A stretch of DNA of 52,536 nucleotides from positions 1-52,536 of the forward strand of contig JALEGX010000014.1 in the NCBI GenBank assembly GCA_022763485.1, read 5' to 3'. This stretch comes from Paracoccaceae bacterium. Its GTDB lineage: Bacteria; Pseudomonadota; Alphaproteobacteria; Rhodobacterales; Rhodobacteraceae. The translations under genes and the position numbers were made by a program. The stretch's first letter is position 1, and each line of letters starts with the position of its first letter. The notes under the pieces were generated by a model. The model was not told the origin of the DNA, ran no database searches, and saw only the letters and a program-made list of their open reading frames with translations. This document shows positions 8,426 to 17,135 of this stretch, piece by piece.

Positions 8426-9877
8426 ATGATCGATCTGATCAACGTAAGTTACGACACACAGATCCCCAACAACGTGGGGCTCAGCTCGGATAAGCGGGTT
8501 CTGAAGGCGCTGGAGAAATGGCATCCGGGTTACATCAACTGGTGGAACGACCTGATCCCGCGGAACTTCCAGGAATCCATGGTGTACCTGCGCACGGCCG
8601 TTTCGGTGGACCCCAAGGGCTGGGCCAAGTTCGACTACGTCAAGATGCCGGAATACCGTTGGGGCGTGCTTCTGGCACCGCAGGTCGAAGACCGGCGTAT
8701 CCCCTGTGGGGAACACTATGGCGAACCTGCATGGCAGGAAGTGCCTGGCGAGTACCGCAACCTGATGAAGCGCCTGATCGTCATTCAGGGCGATACCGAA
8801 CCGGGTTCGGTCGAACAACAGCGTTTCCTGGGTCTGACGGCGCCGTCGCTTTATGACATGCGCAACCTTTTCCAGGTCAACGTCGAAGAAGGCCGCCATC
8901 TGTGGGCCATGGTCTATCTGCTGCAGAAATACTTTGGCCGGGACGGGCGCGAAGAGGCCAATGACATGCTGGTCCGCTCGTCGGGGTCCGAGGAGGCGCC
9001 GCGGATGCTGGGCGCGTTCAACGAGGAAACGCCGGACTGGCTGTCCTTCTTCATGTTCACCTATTTCACCGACCGTGACGGCAAGATGCAGCTGGAAAGC
9101 CTGGCGCAATCCGGGTTCGATCCGCTGAGCCGGACCTGCCGCTTCATGCTGACTGAAGAAGCGCACCATATGTTCGTAGGGGAAACCGGTGTGGGCCGGA
9201 CCATTCAGCGAACCTGCGAAGCGATGCGCGAAGCGGGCATTGATGATCCCTATGACGTCAACAAGATCCGCGATCTGGGCGTGATCGACCTGCCGTTGAT
9301 CCAGAAGAAGCTCAACCTGCACTACACGCTGTCGCTGGACTTGTTCGGGCAGGAGGTGTCGACCAATGCGGCGAATGCCTTCAATGCGGGCATTAAAGGC
9401 CGTTACATGGAAAGCCGGATCGATGACGATCACAAGCTGACCAATGACACCTATACCGTCTGGGATCTGGAAGGGGATCAGCTGGTCCGCCGTGAGGTTC
9501 CGGCCCTGACCGCGATCAACATGCGCCTGCGGGATGACTATACCAAGGACGCCGCGGGTGGCGTTGGCCGCTGGAACAAGATCATCGAGAAGATGGGCAT
9601 CGAGTTCCAGATGAAGCTGCCGCATGAAGCCTTCCACCGCAAGATCGGCGTGTTCGCGGACAAGATGTTCGATCCGGATGGCAAACTGCTGACCGGTGCC
9701 GAATATGACGCGGGTCTGCCCAACTGGCTGCCGACTCATGCGGATGGCGATTTCATCCAGTCGCTGATGAAGCCGTGCTATGAGCCGGGCAAGTATGCGG
9801 GCTGGATTGCGCCCCCGAAGGTCGGCATCGACAACAAGCCGGGCGACTTTGAATACGTCAAGCTACACATGGCCTGA
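8426..9877 (+). CDS. boxB: Benzoyl-CoA 2,3-epoxidase subunit BoxB
   Basis: This 483-residue diiron oxygenase epoxidises benzoyl-CoA using O2 and electrons from BoxA. Carboxylate/histidine pairs of the ferritin-like diiron site are visible as EEGRHLWAM near residue 153 and EEAHHMFVGE near residue 244. The ATG at 8426 follows GGAGGACAAGA and gives the usual BoxB N-terminus. A frame extending upstream into boxC has no such site. The gap to boxC is 70 bases. Confidence 0.95.
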   Translation: MIDLINVSYDTQIPNNVGLSSDKRVLKALEKWHPGYINWWNDLIPRNFQESMVYLRTAVSVDPKGWAKFDYVKMPEYRWGVLLAPQVEDRRIPCGEHYGEPAWQEVPGEYRNLMKRLIVIQGDTEPGSVEQQRFLGLTAPSLYDMRNLFQVNVEEGRHLWAMVYLLQKYFGRDGREEANDMLVRSSGSEEAPRMLGAFNEETPDWLSFFMFTYFTDRDGKMQLESLAQSGFDPLSRTCRFMLTEEAHHMFVGETGVGRTIQRTCEAMREAGIDDPYDVNKIRDLGVIDLPLIQKKLNLHYTLSLDLFGQEVSTNAANAFNAGIKGRYMESRIDDDHKLTNDTYTVWDLEGDQLVRREVPALTAINMRLRDDYTKDAAGGVGRWNKIIEKMGIEFQMKLPHEAFHRKIGVFADKMFDPDGKLLTGAEYDAGLPNWLPTHADGDFIQSLMKPCYEPGKYAGWIAPPKVGIDNKPGDFEYVKLHMA

Positions 9878-9883
9878 CCTGTT

Positions 9884-10007
9884 CCGGCGCGAACCCTGTG
9901 GGGGGCGCGCCGGGTTCAATCAACCGGGATGGGTCAGGGGCGGACGGCTGAGTCGGAAAAGCTTGACCAGACTCACCTTCTGCCCTTTGGTAAACCCATC
10001 CCTGACC
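9884..10007 (+). other. Structured intercistronic segment between boxB and the small cysteine-rich gene
   Basis: CCGGCGCG (9884-9891) pairs with CGCGCCGG (9906-9913). Further on, GGTCAGGG (9932-9939) can pair with CCCTGACC (10000-10007). The overlapping GATGGG/CCCATC pair offers an alternative fold. There is no T-tract, so an mRNA-stability or processing element is more likely than a terminator. Confidence 0.4.
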
Positions 10008-10024
10008 AGACGCGGAGTCCTGTC

Positions 10025-10201
10025 ATGAAAATCGACCGCTCGAAAGCTGAAACACCTATCGTGAATTCTCTGGCTGCCGAATTGTCGACCATGCGGGCCC
10101 CTTGTGTCGGGTGCCCCGGTTGCGTCGGTCTGTGCTCTGCGCTGATCGACACGATGGTGCTGCCCGACCTGATCCTGGCCAGGAAGCGCGAGAGCCAATG
10201 A
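10025..10201 (+). CDS. Small cysteine-rich protein between boxB and boxA
   Basis: This 58-residue protein has a central CVGCPGCVGLC segment, giving Cys spacing CxxCxxCxxxC at about residues 27-37. Such spacing is compatible with an iron-sulfur cluster or a zinc site. The rest is a short charged N-terminus and an amphipathic C-terminal helix. The ATG at 10025 is the first good start after the hairpin region. Its stop overlaps the boxA start (ATGA), so translation is coupled to boxA. I do not recognise the family. Its place between the oxygenase and its reductase suggests a role in electron transfer, cluster loading or assembly of BoxAB, which is inference only. Confidence 0.7.
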   Translation: MKIDRSKAETPIVNSLAAELSTMRAPCVGCPGCVGLCSALIDTMVLPDLILARKRESQ

Positions 10202-11391
10202 ACAAACCGCTGAAACAGCACCTCATCGATCCTGAAATCTGCATTCGCTGCTACACATGTGAAATGACCTGTCCGGTGCAGGCCATCCAGCATGACGACA
10301 ACAATGTCGTGGTGGATCCGGACAAATGTGAATTCTGCATGGATTGCATTCCGGTCTGCCCGACCGGATCCATCGATGAATGGCGCGTTGTGACAACGCC
10401 CTATTCGCTGGAGGAGCAATATGAGTGGATGGAGCTTCCGCCCCAGGCAGAGATCGAAGCCGCGCCCGGCGACGCCGACGGGCAGGAGGCGCTGGATGAT
10501 GCCATGGCCGCTCTGCTGGCCCAGGCCCATGCAGGGGCCGGGGGGCGCTCGCGCGCACCCGATAGCGCCTCGAAGCCCACGATTAACCTTTATAACCTTG
10601 GCAAGCCGGTTTCCGCGAAGGTGCAGGGCAACTACCGCTTGACGGACCCAGAAAGTGATGCGGACGTCCGGCATGTGATCCTGGATTTCGCCGGTGTTCC
10701 CTTCCCCGTGCTGGAGGGGCAGAGCATTGGCATCATCCCGCCCGGAACGGATGCCGACGGCGCGCCGCATTTGCCGCGCCTTTATTCCGTGTCCAGCCCG
10801 CGCGACGGCGAGCGGCCGGGCTTCCACAATATTTCGCTGACCGTAAAACGCGAAGAACATGGGATCTGTTCCAACTTCGTGTGTGATCTGAAGCCCGGCG
10901 ATACGGTTCAGCTGACCGGGCCGTTCGGGTCCACCTTCCTGCTGCCGTCCGATCCCGAAGCGGACATCCTGATGATCTGCACTGGCACCGGGTCTGCGCC
11001 CTTCCGTGGTTTCACCATGCGCAGGCAGCGGGTCGCGCCCCATGAAACGGGCAAGATGACTCTTGTCTTTGGCGCACGGCGTCCGGGTGAGCTGCCCTAT
11101 TTCGGGCCGCTGAAGAAAATCCCCGACAGCTTCATGTCCAAACACTTCGCGTTTTCGCGTGAGGATGGTGCCCCCAAGCAATATGTGCAGGACCGTCTGC
11201 GGGAAGAAGCCGATCGCGTGACCGAGCTGCTGAAGAGCCCAAATGGTTACATCTATATCTGTGGTCTGAAGGCGATGGAGCAGGGGGTTGAGGAAGCGCT
11301 GAAAGACATCGCGCGCGGCGCCGGCTTGAACTGGCCCGAGCTGCGGGATGAGATGCGTGAAGGCGGTCGATATCACGTCGAAACCTATTGA
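10198..11391 (+). CDS. boxA: Benzoyl-CoA 2,3-epoxidase reductase BoxA
   Basis: This 397-residue flavoprotein delivers electrons from NADPH to BoxB. Two 4Fe-4S ligand sets lie at the N-terminus (Cys 15, 18, 21, 25 and Cys 44, 47, 50, 54). A ferredoxin-NADP reductase-like module follows, with the FAD-binding RLYSVSSPR near residue 194 and the NADP-binding CTGTGSAPFRGF near residue 260. A linker of about 40 residues rich in Ala, Gly and Gln joins the two parts. The start overlaps the preceding small gene by four bases. Confidence 0.95.
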   Translation: MNKPLKQHLIDPEICIRCYTCEMTCPVQAIQHDDNNVVVDPDKCEFCMDCIPVCPTGSIDEWRVVTTPYSLEEQYEWMELPPQAEIEAAPGDADGQEALDDAMAALLAQAHAGAGGRSRAPDSASKPTINLYNLGKPVSAKVQGNYRLTDPESDADVRHVILDFAGVPFPVLEGQSIGIIPPGTDADGAPHLPRLYSVSSPRDGERPGFHNISLTVKREEHGICSNFVCDLKPGDTVQLTGPFGSTFLLPSDPEADILMICTGTGSAPFRGFTMRRQRVAPHETGKMTLVFGARRPGELPYFGPLKKIPDSFMSKHFAFSREDGAPKQYVQDRLREEADRVTELLKSPNGYIYICGLKAMEQGVEEALKDIARGAGLNWPELRDEMREGGRYHVETY

Positions 11392-11392
11392 G

Positions 11393-11435
11393 GCCCAGCC
11401 ATTCGCGCCCGGTCTTGCGCGGGATATTGCTGGGC
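11393..11435 (+). other. Intercistronic hairpin after boxA
   Basis: GCCCAGC (11393-11399) pairs perfectly with GCTGGGC (11429-11435), enclosing a GC-rich inner region with CCCG/CGGG pairing. It begins directly after the boxA stop. No T-tract follows, so partial termination or mRNA processing before the thioesterase gene is possible. Confidence 0.4.
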
Positions 11436-11492
11436 GGTAGTTACTGCGCAAACAGGGGGCGGCGACGCCTGACAGACAGCGGATTGTGATAG

Positions 11493-11933
11493 ATGGCGTC
11501 TTTGGACAAAACAGCGGAACACCCCAATTTCACCCATGAAATCCGCGTAGGATGGGGCGATTGTGACCCGGCCAAGATCGCCTATACGGGTCGTCTGCCG
11601 TGGTTTGCACTGGAAGCCATCGACGCCTGGTGGGAACACCATCTGGGCGGGGATGGCTGGTTCCAGATGGAGCTGGACCGGGGCACGGGCACCCCGTTTG
11701 TGCACATGAGCCTGGACTTTCGCTCGCCGGTGACACCGCGCCATCGCCTGATCTGTGAGGTCTGGCCCACCCGCCTGGGCAACTCCTCGATCGAATTCCG
11801 GGTGAACGCCAGCCAAGGGGGCACCTTGTGCTTTGAGGGGCGGTTTGTCTGCGTGTTCGTTGATCCGGACGGGTTCCGGCCCAAGAGCGCACCGGATGAT
11901 ATGCGTGCGATCATCGAACCGCTGATCCGGTAA
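11493..11933 (+). CDS. Hotdog-fold acyl-CoA thioesterase (4-hydroxybenzoyl-CoA thioesterase family)
   Basis: This 146-residue hotdog protein has GWGDCDPAKIAYTG at residues 20-33. In Pseudomonas 4-hydroxybenzoyl-CoA thioesterase the second Asp of the GDCDPA motif is catalytic, which here is about Asp25. Position in the box operon suggests it hydrolyses benzoyl-CoA or a dead-end CoA thioester to free CoA when the pathway stalls. The start at 11493 has only a weak ribosome binding site. Confidence 0.85.
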   Translation: MASLDKTAEHPNFTHEIRVGWGDCDPAKIAYTGRLPWFALEAIDAWWEHHLGGDGWFQMELDRGTGTPFVHMSLDFRSPVTPRHRLICEVWPTRLGNSSIEFRVNASQGGTLCFEGRFVCVFVDPDGFRPKSAPDDMRAIIEPLIR

Positions 11934-11944
11934 GCGCAGAATAT

Positions 11945-12021
11945 TGCAGGGTGCAAACCTGAGCTTTGAATGTGTTTGAAGTTCTGCTTCGGCCTGTCGT
12001 ATGTTTGTGCAATATCTTACA
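11945..12021. promoter_or_regulatory. Probable BoxR operator region before boxR
   Basis: TGCA occurs at 11945-11948 and 11952-11955. TGCAATATCTTACA, a close match to the element at 3632-3645, lies at 12008-12021, 15 bases before the boxR start. This placement suggests that BoxR controls its own gene. Confidence 0.5.
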
Positions 12022-12035
12022 CAACTGGACCCTGA

Positions 12036-12956
12036 ATGTCTGAGATCACCAACTTTCGAGGCGAGGCAACGGAGCCCTCGGCGGTGGACCCTGTAGAGGC
12101 CGAGGTTGCCAAATTGATGGCCCGGGTTGGTGAGCGTGTGCGAAAGGCGCGGGAACGAAAGGGCATTCCCCGTCGTGTCCTGTCCGAGCAATCAGGCGTG
12201 TCTCCGCGGTATCTGGCACAGCTGGAAGCGGGCGAAGGCAATATCTCCATCGGGCTGCTGCAACGGGTGGCGATTGCGCTGGATCACCGGATCGAATGGC
12301 TGATCGGTGAGGATGATCCGTGGAATTCGGATGCGCTGCGGGTGGCGGACATGTTCCGAAGCGCCACGGCGCAAACACAGGCATCGGTCTTGCGGATCCT
12401 GTCGCCGGAACCCGCCGAAAGCCTGCGGGCCAATCGCATCTGCCTGATCGGATTGCGCGGGGCGGGAAAATCCACGCTTGGCGCATTGGTGGGGCAGGCG
12501 CTGGGGTTGCCCTTTGTCGAGCTCAATTCAGAGATCGAAGAACAGAGCGGTATGCCGGTTGATGAACTGCTGGCACTCTATGGTCAGGAGGGGTACCGCA
12601 AGTTGGAAGCCCAGGCCATTGAGCGGATCATCTCAACCTATGAATCCATGGTTCTTGCGGTTGCCGGTGGTATCGTGGCGGAGCCTGAAACCTATGCGAC
12701 CCTGCTGAACACCTTTCACACGATCTGGCTCAAAACCTCGCCCGAGGAGCATATGGCGCGGGTGCGGGCGCAGGGGGATGAGCGGCCCATGGCGGGGAAC
12801 CCCGAAGCCATGGAGCAGCTGAAGTCCATCCTGACCAGCCGCGAAGCGCTATATGGCAAGGCACAGGCCAACCTTGATACCTCGGGACGCAGCCCCGAAA
12901 CTTCGCTGGCCGAGTTGCTGTCGGTGATTGAGCGGCAAGGCTTTCTGAAGGGCTGA
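12036..12956 (+). CDS. boxR: BoxR-type transcriptional regulator (XRE HTH plus shikimate kinase-like domain)
   Basis: This 306-residue protein joins an XRE helix-turn-helix domain (about residues 28-90, with RRVLSEQSGVSPRYLAQLE) to a shikimate kinase-like domain that starts near residue 138 with the P-loop IGLRGAGKSTLG. This architecture defines BzdR/BoxR regulators, in which the kinase-like domain binds benzoyl-CoA and releases repression. It is the last gene of the box region and convergent with the glycosylase gene 6 bases away. The TGCA elements upstream point to autoregulation. Confidence 0.93.
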   Translation: MSEITNFRGEATEPSAVDPVEAEVAKLMARVGERVRKARERKGIPRRVLSEQSGVSPRYLAQLEAGEGNISIGLLQRVAIALDHRIEWLIGEDDPWNSDALRVADMFRSATAQTQASVLRILSPEPAESLRANRICLIGLRGAGKSTLGALVGQALGLPFVELNSEIEEQSGMPVDELLALYGQEGYRKLEAQAIERIISTYESMVLAVAGGIVAEPETYATLLNTFHTIWLKTSPEEHMARVRAQGDERPMAGNPEAMEQLKSILTSREALYGKAQANLDTSGRSPETSLAELLSVIERQGFLKG

Positions 12957-12962
12957 TCTGGA

Positions 12963-14174
12963 TCAGGCCGGTTCGCGCAGCCAGTCATCTGCGAACTCCA
13001 CCCGATCCAATCCGGCAAACCGGGCGACGCGGTCCAGTTCTGCCTCCAGCTTGCGCATCCGGGTGGCCGACCACTTGACCCGGGCTTCGGGCCAAAGCGC
13101 CCTTACGCGCAAGGCGCCCTCTTCCCGGTGTGCCTTCATGTCGATCCGGCCGATCAGCTTTTCGCCCTCCATCAGCGGAAAGACGTAGTAGCCATAGACG
13201 CGTTTGGCGGCGGGAACGAAGACCTCGATCCGATAGTGAAATCCGAACAGCCGCTCGGCACGTTTGCGATCGCGCAGCGCCGGATCAAAGGGGCTGAGCA
13301 CGCGGATACGACCGGGGGCCGGGGGCAGGTCCTTCGCCTGCGCCACTGTGTCGGGCCGCAGGAAAACCTTGCGCAGGCTGCCATCGGCGCATTCGATCTC
13401 GGCGGTTTCAATGATTCCTGCGTTCTGTTGTCTGGCGCACCAATCGCGCGCTTCCTGCGTGCTTACCGTATCCCAGAAGGCCGCCAGCTCACCGGAGGTG
13501 GCAAAGCCAAGCCGGTCAAGCGCAGCGTTGCACAGCCAATCAACGGTGGCGGGGGCATCGCAGGGCGTGGCGCCCGGGCAAAGCCGCTCCTCGATCACCC
13601 GTTCGGTCAGGTCATAGAGCTTCTGAAACCCGTTGCGCCCAACCACGGTCAGGCTGCCGCTGCGCCAAAGGTATTCCAGCGCGGTTTTTGACGGGTGCCA
13701 ATCCCACCAGCCGCCGGAACTCTTCTTCTCATTCTCACCGATGTCGGAGGAACCGATGGGGCCGTGATCCCGGATATGGTCCAGCACTTGGCCGAACTTT
13801 TCCTCAAACCCATCACGGCGCCAGTTCTTCCAGCGTTTCGCCAGCAGCTCTGCGTCACGCTGAAACCGCAAATGCCAATGCGGGTAGAAGGCCATCGGAA
13901 TGACCGCCGCATCATGGGTCCAATGCTCAAACAGAGCGCGATCACGCTCATAAAGGCGCTTCAGGTCCGTCGCGCGATAGGACGGGCGGCGTGAGAACAG
14001 GATCATGTCATGCGCCCGCGCCACGGTGTTGATGCTGTCCAGCTGAACAAAGCCCAGCCGCGACACCAGGGTCAACAGGTCAGCCCCCTTTGCGGATCCG
14101 GCAGGCTGTTCCAGCAGCGCATGTCGGTCCAGAAACAGGCGCCGGGCCTGACTGTTGTTCAGCCGCAGGCTCAT
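12963..14174 (-). CDS. YcaQ/AlkX-type winged-helix DNA glycosylase
   Basis: This 403-residue protein belongs to the HTH_42 (YcaQ/AlkZ) DNA glycosylases. These are built of tandem winged helices and remove alkylated bases or unhook interstrand crosslinks. The motif QLDSINTV near residue 44 holds the QxD catalytic pattern of the YcaQ branch, as opposed to QxQ in AlkZ. The segment FEHWTHDAAVIPM near residue 82 is also family-typical. The start overlaps the stop of the LacI gene by four bases, so the two genes are co-transcribed from the regulator side. Confidence 0.87.
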   Translation of the reverse strand: MSLRLNNSQARRLFLDRHALLEQPAGSAKGADLLTLVSRLGFVQLDSINTVARAHDMILFSRRPSYRATDLKRLYERDRALFEHWTHDAAVIPMAFYPHWHLRFQRDAELLAKRWKNWRRDGFEEKFGQVLDHIRDHGPIGSSDIGENEKKSSGGWWDWHPSKTALEYLWRSGSLTVVGRNGFQKLYDLTERVIEERLCPGATPCDAPATVDWLCNAALDRLGFATSGELAAFWDTVSTQEARDWCARQQNAGIIETAEIECADGSLRKVFLRPDTVAQAKDLPPAPGRIRVLSPFDPALRDRKRAERLFGFHYRIEVFVPAAKRVYGYYVFPLMEGEKLIGRIDMKAHREEGALRVRALWPEARVKWSATRMRKLEAELDRVARFAGLDRVEFADDWLREPA

Positions 14175-15196
14175 CGCCGTTTCAGGGTGTCCCCATAGCT
14201 GATCGTCGGCGTCAGCGTGATCTGGGTCTCCAGCTCTCCTTCGGGATCTTCCAGTTGCGCCGCGATGATTTCAGCGGCTTTTCGGCCGATTTCCTGCCGA
14301 CAGGCGTCCATCGTTGCCAGCTTGCGTGGTAGCCCCTGCAACAGTTCAACGCCGTTGAACCCGGCAAGACCGATCTGGCCCGGCACGTCGATCCCCTGAT
14401 CCAGAAGATAGAGCAAACCGCCCGCGCCGATCATGTCGTTCGAGTAGTAGAGGAAATCCAGTTCCGGCGAGCGTTCCAGCATTTCCTGCGTCATCTCACG
14501 CCCCTTGGCCAGTGCAGAACCGCCGGAATAGAACGCGCGATCCTCGATCTCGACGCCTTCCTTGGCCAGCGCTTCGGTAAAGCCTTCGAAGCGTTTGCGC
14601 GCGCGGTGATCCAGCGGCATCTTGGTGCCCATGAAGCCGATATGACGATACCCGGCCTTCAGGATGGCCTTGGCCATCTCGCGGCCCGCGCGTCGGTGAG
14701 AGATGCCAACCATGGCGTCCACCGGTTTGCCATCCGTGTCCATGATTTCGACAACCGGGATGCCCGCCGCGTTCAGCATCGCGCGCGACGCCTCGGAATG
14801 TTCCAGCCCTGCAATGATCACCCCGGACGGACGCCACGAGAGCATTTCATAAAGGACCTTCTCTTCCTTTTCAGGCAGGTAATCCGTGACGCCGACAACC
14901 GGTTGCAGGTCGGTGTTCTCAAGCACTTTGTTAACGCCTGTCAGAACTTCCGGGAACACCATGTTGGACAGCGACGGGATGATCACAGCGACCAGATTCA
15001 CCCGATTCGAGGCCAGCGCACCGGCGATCTTGTTGGGCACATAGCCCAGCTCCTTGGCTGCGGCGAGGACTTTTCTTTTAGTCTTTTCAGAGACATCACC
15101 GCGATTTCGCAGGACGCGGCTGACGGTCATCTCCGACACGCCGGTCGCTTCGGACACGTCGCGCAGGGTCAATGGGCGTTTGGTTTCCAGTGTCAC
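14171..15196 (-). CDS. LacI-family transcriptional regulator
   Basis: This 341-residue protein has an N-terminal LacI helix-turn-helix (about residues 10-55, LRDVSEATGVSEMTVSRVL) with the hinge helix YVPNKIAGALASNR. A periplasmic-binding-protein-like sugar or effector domain follows (about residues 65-335). It diverges from the ABC transporter operon at 15379, and the 180-bp region between them contains a CGTTAACG palindrome. Local control of that transporter is the likely role. The effector cannot be read from the sequence. Confidence 0.9.
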   Translation of the reverse strand: MTLETKRPLTLRDVSEATGVSEMTVSRVLRNRGDVSEKTKRKVLAAAKELGYVPNKIAGALASNRVNLVAVIIPSLSNMVFPEVLTGVNKVLENTDLQPVVGVTDYLPEKEEKVLYEMLSWRPSGVIIAGLEHSEASRAMLNAAGIPVVEIMDTDGKPVDAMVGISHRRAGREMAKAILKAGYRHIGFMGTKMPLDHRARKRFEGFTEALAKEGVEIEDRAFYSGGSALAKGREMTQEMLERSPELDFLYYSNDMIGAGGLLYLLDQGIDVPGQIGLAGFNGVELLQGLPRKLATMDACRQEIGRKAAEIIAAQLEDPEGELETQITLTPTISYGDTLKRR

Positions 15197-15223
15197 CGGG
15201 CTGCTCCTCCTCGTGATGCTAAT

Positions 15224-15280
15224 GATGACGTTAACGCAACCATAGGGTTCAGCACAATCCTGCGGATGACCTTAACCGAC
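15224..15280. promoter_or_regulatory. Candidate LacI-family operators in the divergent promoter
   Basis: GATGACGTTAACGCA (from 15224) contains the perfect palindrome CGTTAACG (15229-15236), the kind of CG/AA-centred dyad LacI proteins bind. A related GATGACCTTAACCGAC lies at 15265-15280. Both lie between the regulator and transporter genes. Confidence 0.4.
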
Positions 15281-15378
15281 CAGACAGGGTCAGCCGCGAC
15301 GGTCACCGTGAAAAGTGACCCTCCGGCACAACGGTAAACCACTGGACCCGCCAGAGTGCCGCGCCTAACGTGGCCGCA

Positions 15379-16326
15379 ATGTTGCGCTATACCTTGAAAC
15401 GATTTCTGTCTTTGCTGATCAGCCTGGCTATCGCGTCGCTGGTCATCTTTGCCGTGGTTGAGGTCGCGCCGGGGGATCCGGCCTCTTTCATGCTGGGGAT
15501 CAATGCGCAGCCCGACACGATTGCCGCCCTGCGCAGCGAGCTGGGATTGGATGTGTCCCGGCCTGAACGGTACCTGAATTGGGTTGGCGGGCTGTTGCAG
15601 GGTGATTTCGGCACCTCCTATACCTATCGCACCCCGGTGTCCGACATGATCGCGGACCGCTTGTGGGTGTCATTGCCGCTTGCACTCTATGCGCTGACCC
15701 TGTCCACCTTGATTGCCTTGCCCGCCGGGATCTATGCCGCCGCGCGCCGGGGACGGGCGGGGGATGTCGTCACCATGGGGGCGACCCAGCTGGGCGTGGC
15801 GGTGCCGAATTTCTGGTTTGCAATGATCCTGGTGCTGATCTTTGCCATCAATCTGCGCTGGTTCGCTGCCGGTGGTTTTGTGGGCTGGGATCAGGGGCTG
15901 ATCGCCGGGCTGCATTCGCTGACATTGCCCGCCATCGCATTGGCCCTGCCACAAGCGTCCATTCTGGCGCGGGTGATGCGGTCGTCCCTGCTGGATATTC
16001 TGGGTGAGGACTTCATGCGGACCGCCCGCGCCAAGGGACTGACCCGCAGGCAGGCGCTGTGGCGACACGGGGTGCGGAACGCTCTGATCCCGGTGCTGAC
16101 CATCATCGGCTTGCAATTCTCTTTCCTTCTGGCCGGGTCGATCATCATCGAGCAGGTCTTCTATCTGCCGGGGCTGGGCCGACTGGTGTTCCAGGCGATC
16201 TCATCGCGGGATCTGATCGTCGTGGAATCGGTGGTGATGCTGTTGGTGTTCGCTGTCATCGTGGTCAACTTTGCGGTCGATCTGGCCTATGCGCTGGTTG
16301 ACCCAAGGCTGAGGGTCCGGTCATGA
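15379..16326 (+). CDS. Peptide/oligosaccharide-type ABC transporter permease (DppB family)
   Basis: This 315-residue protein has six membrane segments and the DppB-family EFMRTARAKGL-like coupling loop (here EDFMRTARAKGLTRRQALWRH, near residues 211-231). The LGLDVSRPERYLNWVGGLLQGDFG region after the first segment is family-typical. The ATG at 15379 is preferred over an in-frame GTG at 15370. It forms the channel with the next gene, which it overlaps by four bases. No substrate-binding-protein gene is found in this operon. Confidence 0.88.
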   Translation: MLRYTLKRFLSLLISLAIASLVIFAVVEVAPGDPASFMLGINAQPDTIAALRSELGLDVSRPERYLNWVGGLLQGDFGTSYTYRTPVSDMIADRLWVSLPLALYALTLSTLIALPAGIYAAARRGRAGDVVTMGATQLGVAVPNFWFAMILVLIFAINLRWFAAGGFVGWDQGLIAGLHSLTLPAIALALPQASILARVMRSSLLDILGEDFMRTARAKGLTRRQALWRHGVRNALIPVLTIIGLQFSFLLAGSIIIEQVFYLPGLGRLVFQAISSRDLIVVESVVMLLVFAVIVVNFAVDLAYALVDPRLRVRS

Positions 16327-17135
16327 AGCGCAACCTGATCCTGGGTCTGGTTCTGTCGTCGCTGGTGGTTCTGGCGGCTGGTCTGTCCTTTGTCTGGACC
16401 CCGTTTGATCACGCCGCACTGAACATTCCCGACAAGCTGCAGCGCCCGAACGCGGAGCATTGGTTCGGTACGGATCACTTTGGCCGCGACCTGTTTTCCA
16501 TGATCATGGTGGGCGCGCGGACCTCCATCGCCGTGGCGTTTGTTGCGGTGGGCATCGGCATGGCCGCCGGTGTGCCGCTTGGTCTGGCCGCCGCCGCGCA
16601 CAAAGGGTCCTGGCTGGATGAGCTGATCATGCGTGGCAATGATCTGGTCTTTGCCTTCCCGTCGCTGGTGATTGCCATCCTGATCACGGCGGTGTTCGGC
16701 GCCGGGGCGATCAACGCGATCATCGCAATCGGGATCTTCAACATCCCCGTTTTTGCCCGCATCACACGCGGTGGCGCCCTGTCCCTGTGGGAGCGGGAGT
16801 TCATTCTGGCGGCCCGCGTCGCGGGCAAGGGCGCGGCGCGGATTTCTGCGGAACATATCCTGCCCAATATCGCCAATCTGCTGATCGTACAGGGGACCAT
16901 CCAGTTCTCGCTCGGGATCCTGGCCGAGGCAGGGCTGTCCTATGTCGGTCTGGGCGCGCAGCCGCCCACGCCCAGCTGGGGCCGGATGCTGGCCGATGCG
17001 CAGACCATGGTCAGCTTTGCCCCGCATCTGGCCCTGATCCCCGGTTCCGCGATCATCGTGACCGTGCTGGGGTTGAACCTGATGGGCGACGGGTTGCGGG
17101 ATTGGCTGGACCCAAGGCTGCGGGTGACCCGATGA
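16323..17135 (+). CDS. Peptide/oligosaccharide-type ABC transporter permease (DppC family)
   Basis: This 270-residue inner-membrane protein has the DppC hallmarks HWFGTDHFGRDLFSMIM near residue 46 and the coupling-loop region around REFILAARVAGKGAARI near residue 158. It pairs with the preceding DppB-type permease. The start overlaps the upstream stop (ATGA), and its own stop overlaps the ATPase start in the same way. Confidence 0.88.
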   Translation: MKRNLILGLVLSSLVVLAAGLSFVWTPFDHAALNIPDKLQRPNAEHWFGTDHFGRDLFSMIMVGARTSIAVAFVAVGIGMAAGVPLGLAAAAHKGSWLDELIMRGNDLVFAFPSLVIAILITAVFGAGAINAIIAIGIFNIPVFARITRGGALSLWEREFILAARVAGKGAARISAEHILPNIANLLIVQGTIQFSLGILAEAGLSYVGLGAQPPTPSWGRMLADAQTMVSFAPHLALIPGSAIIVTVLGLNLMGDGLRDWLDPRLRVTR

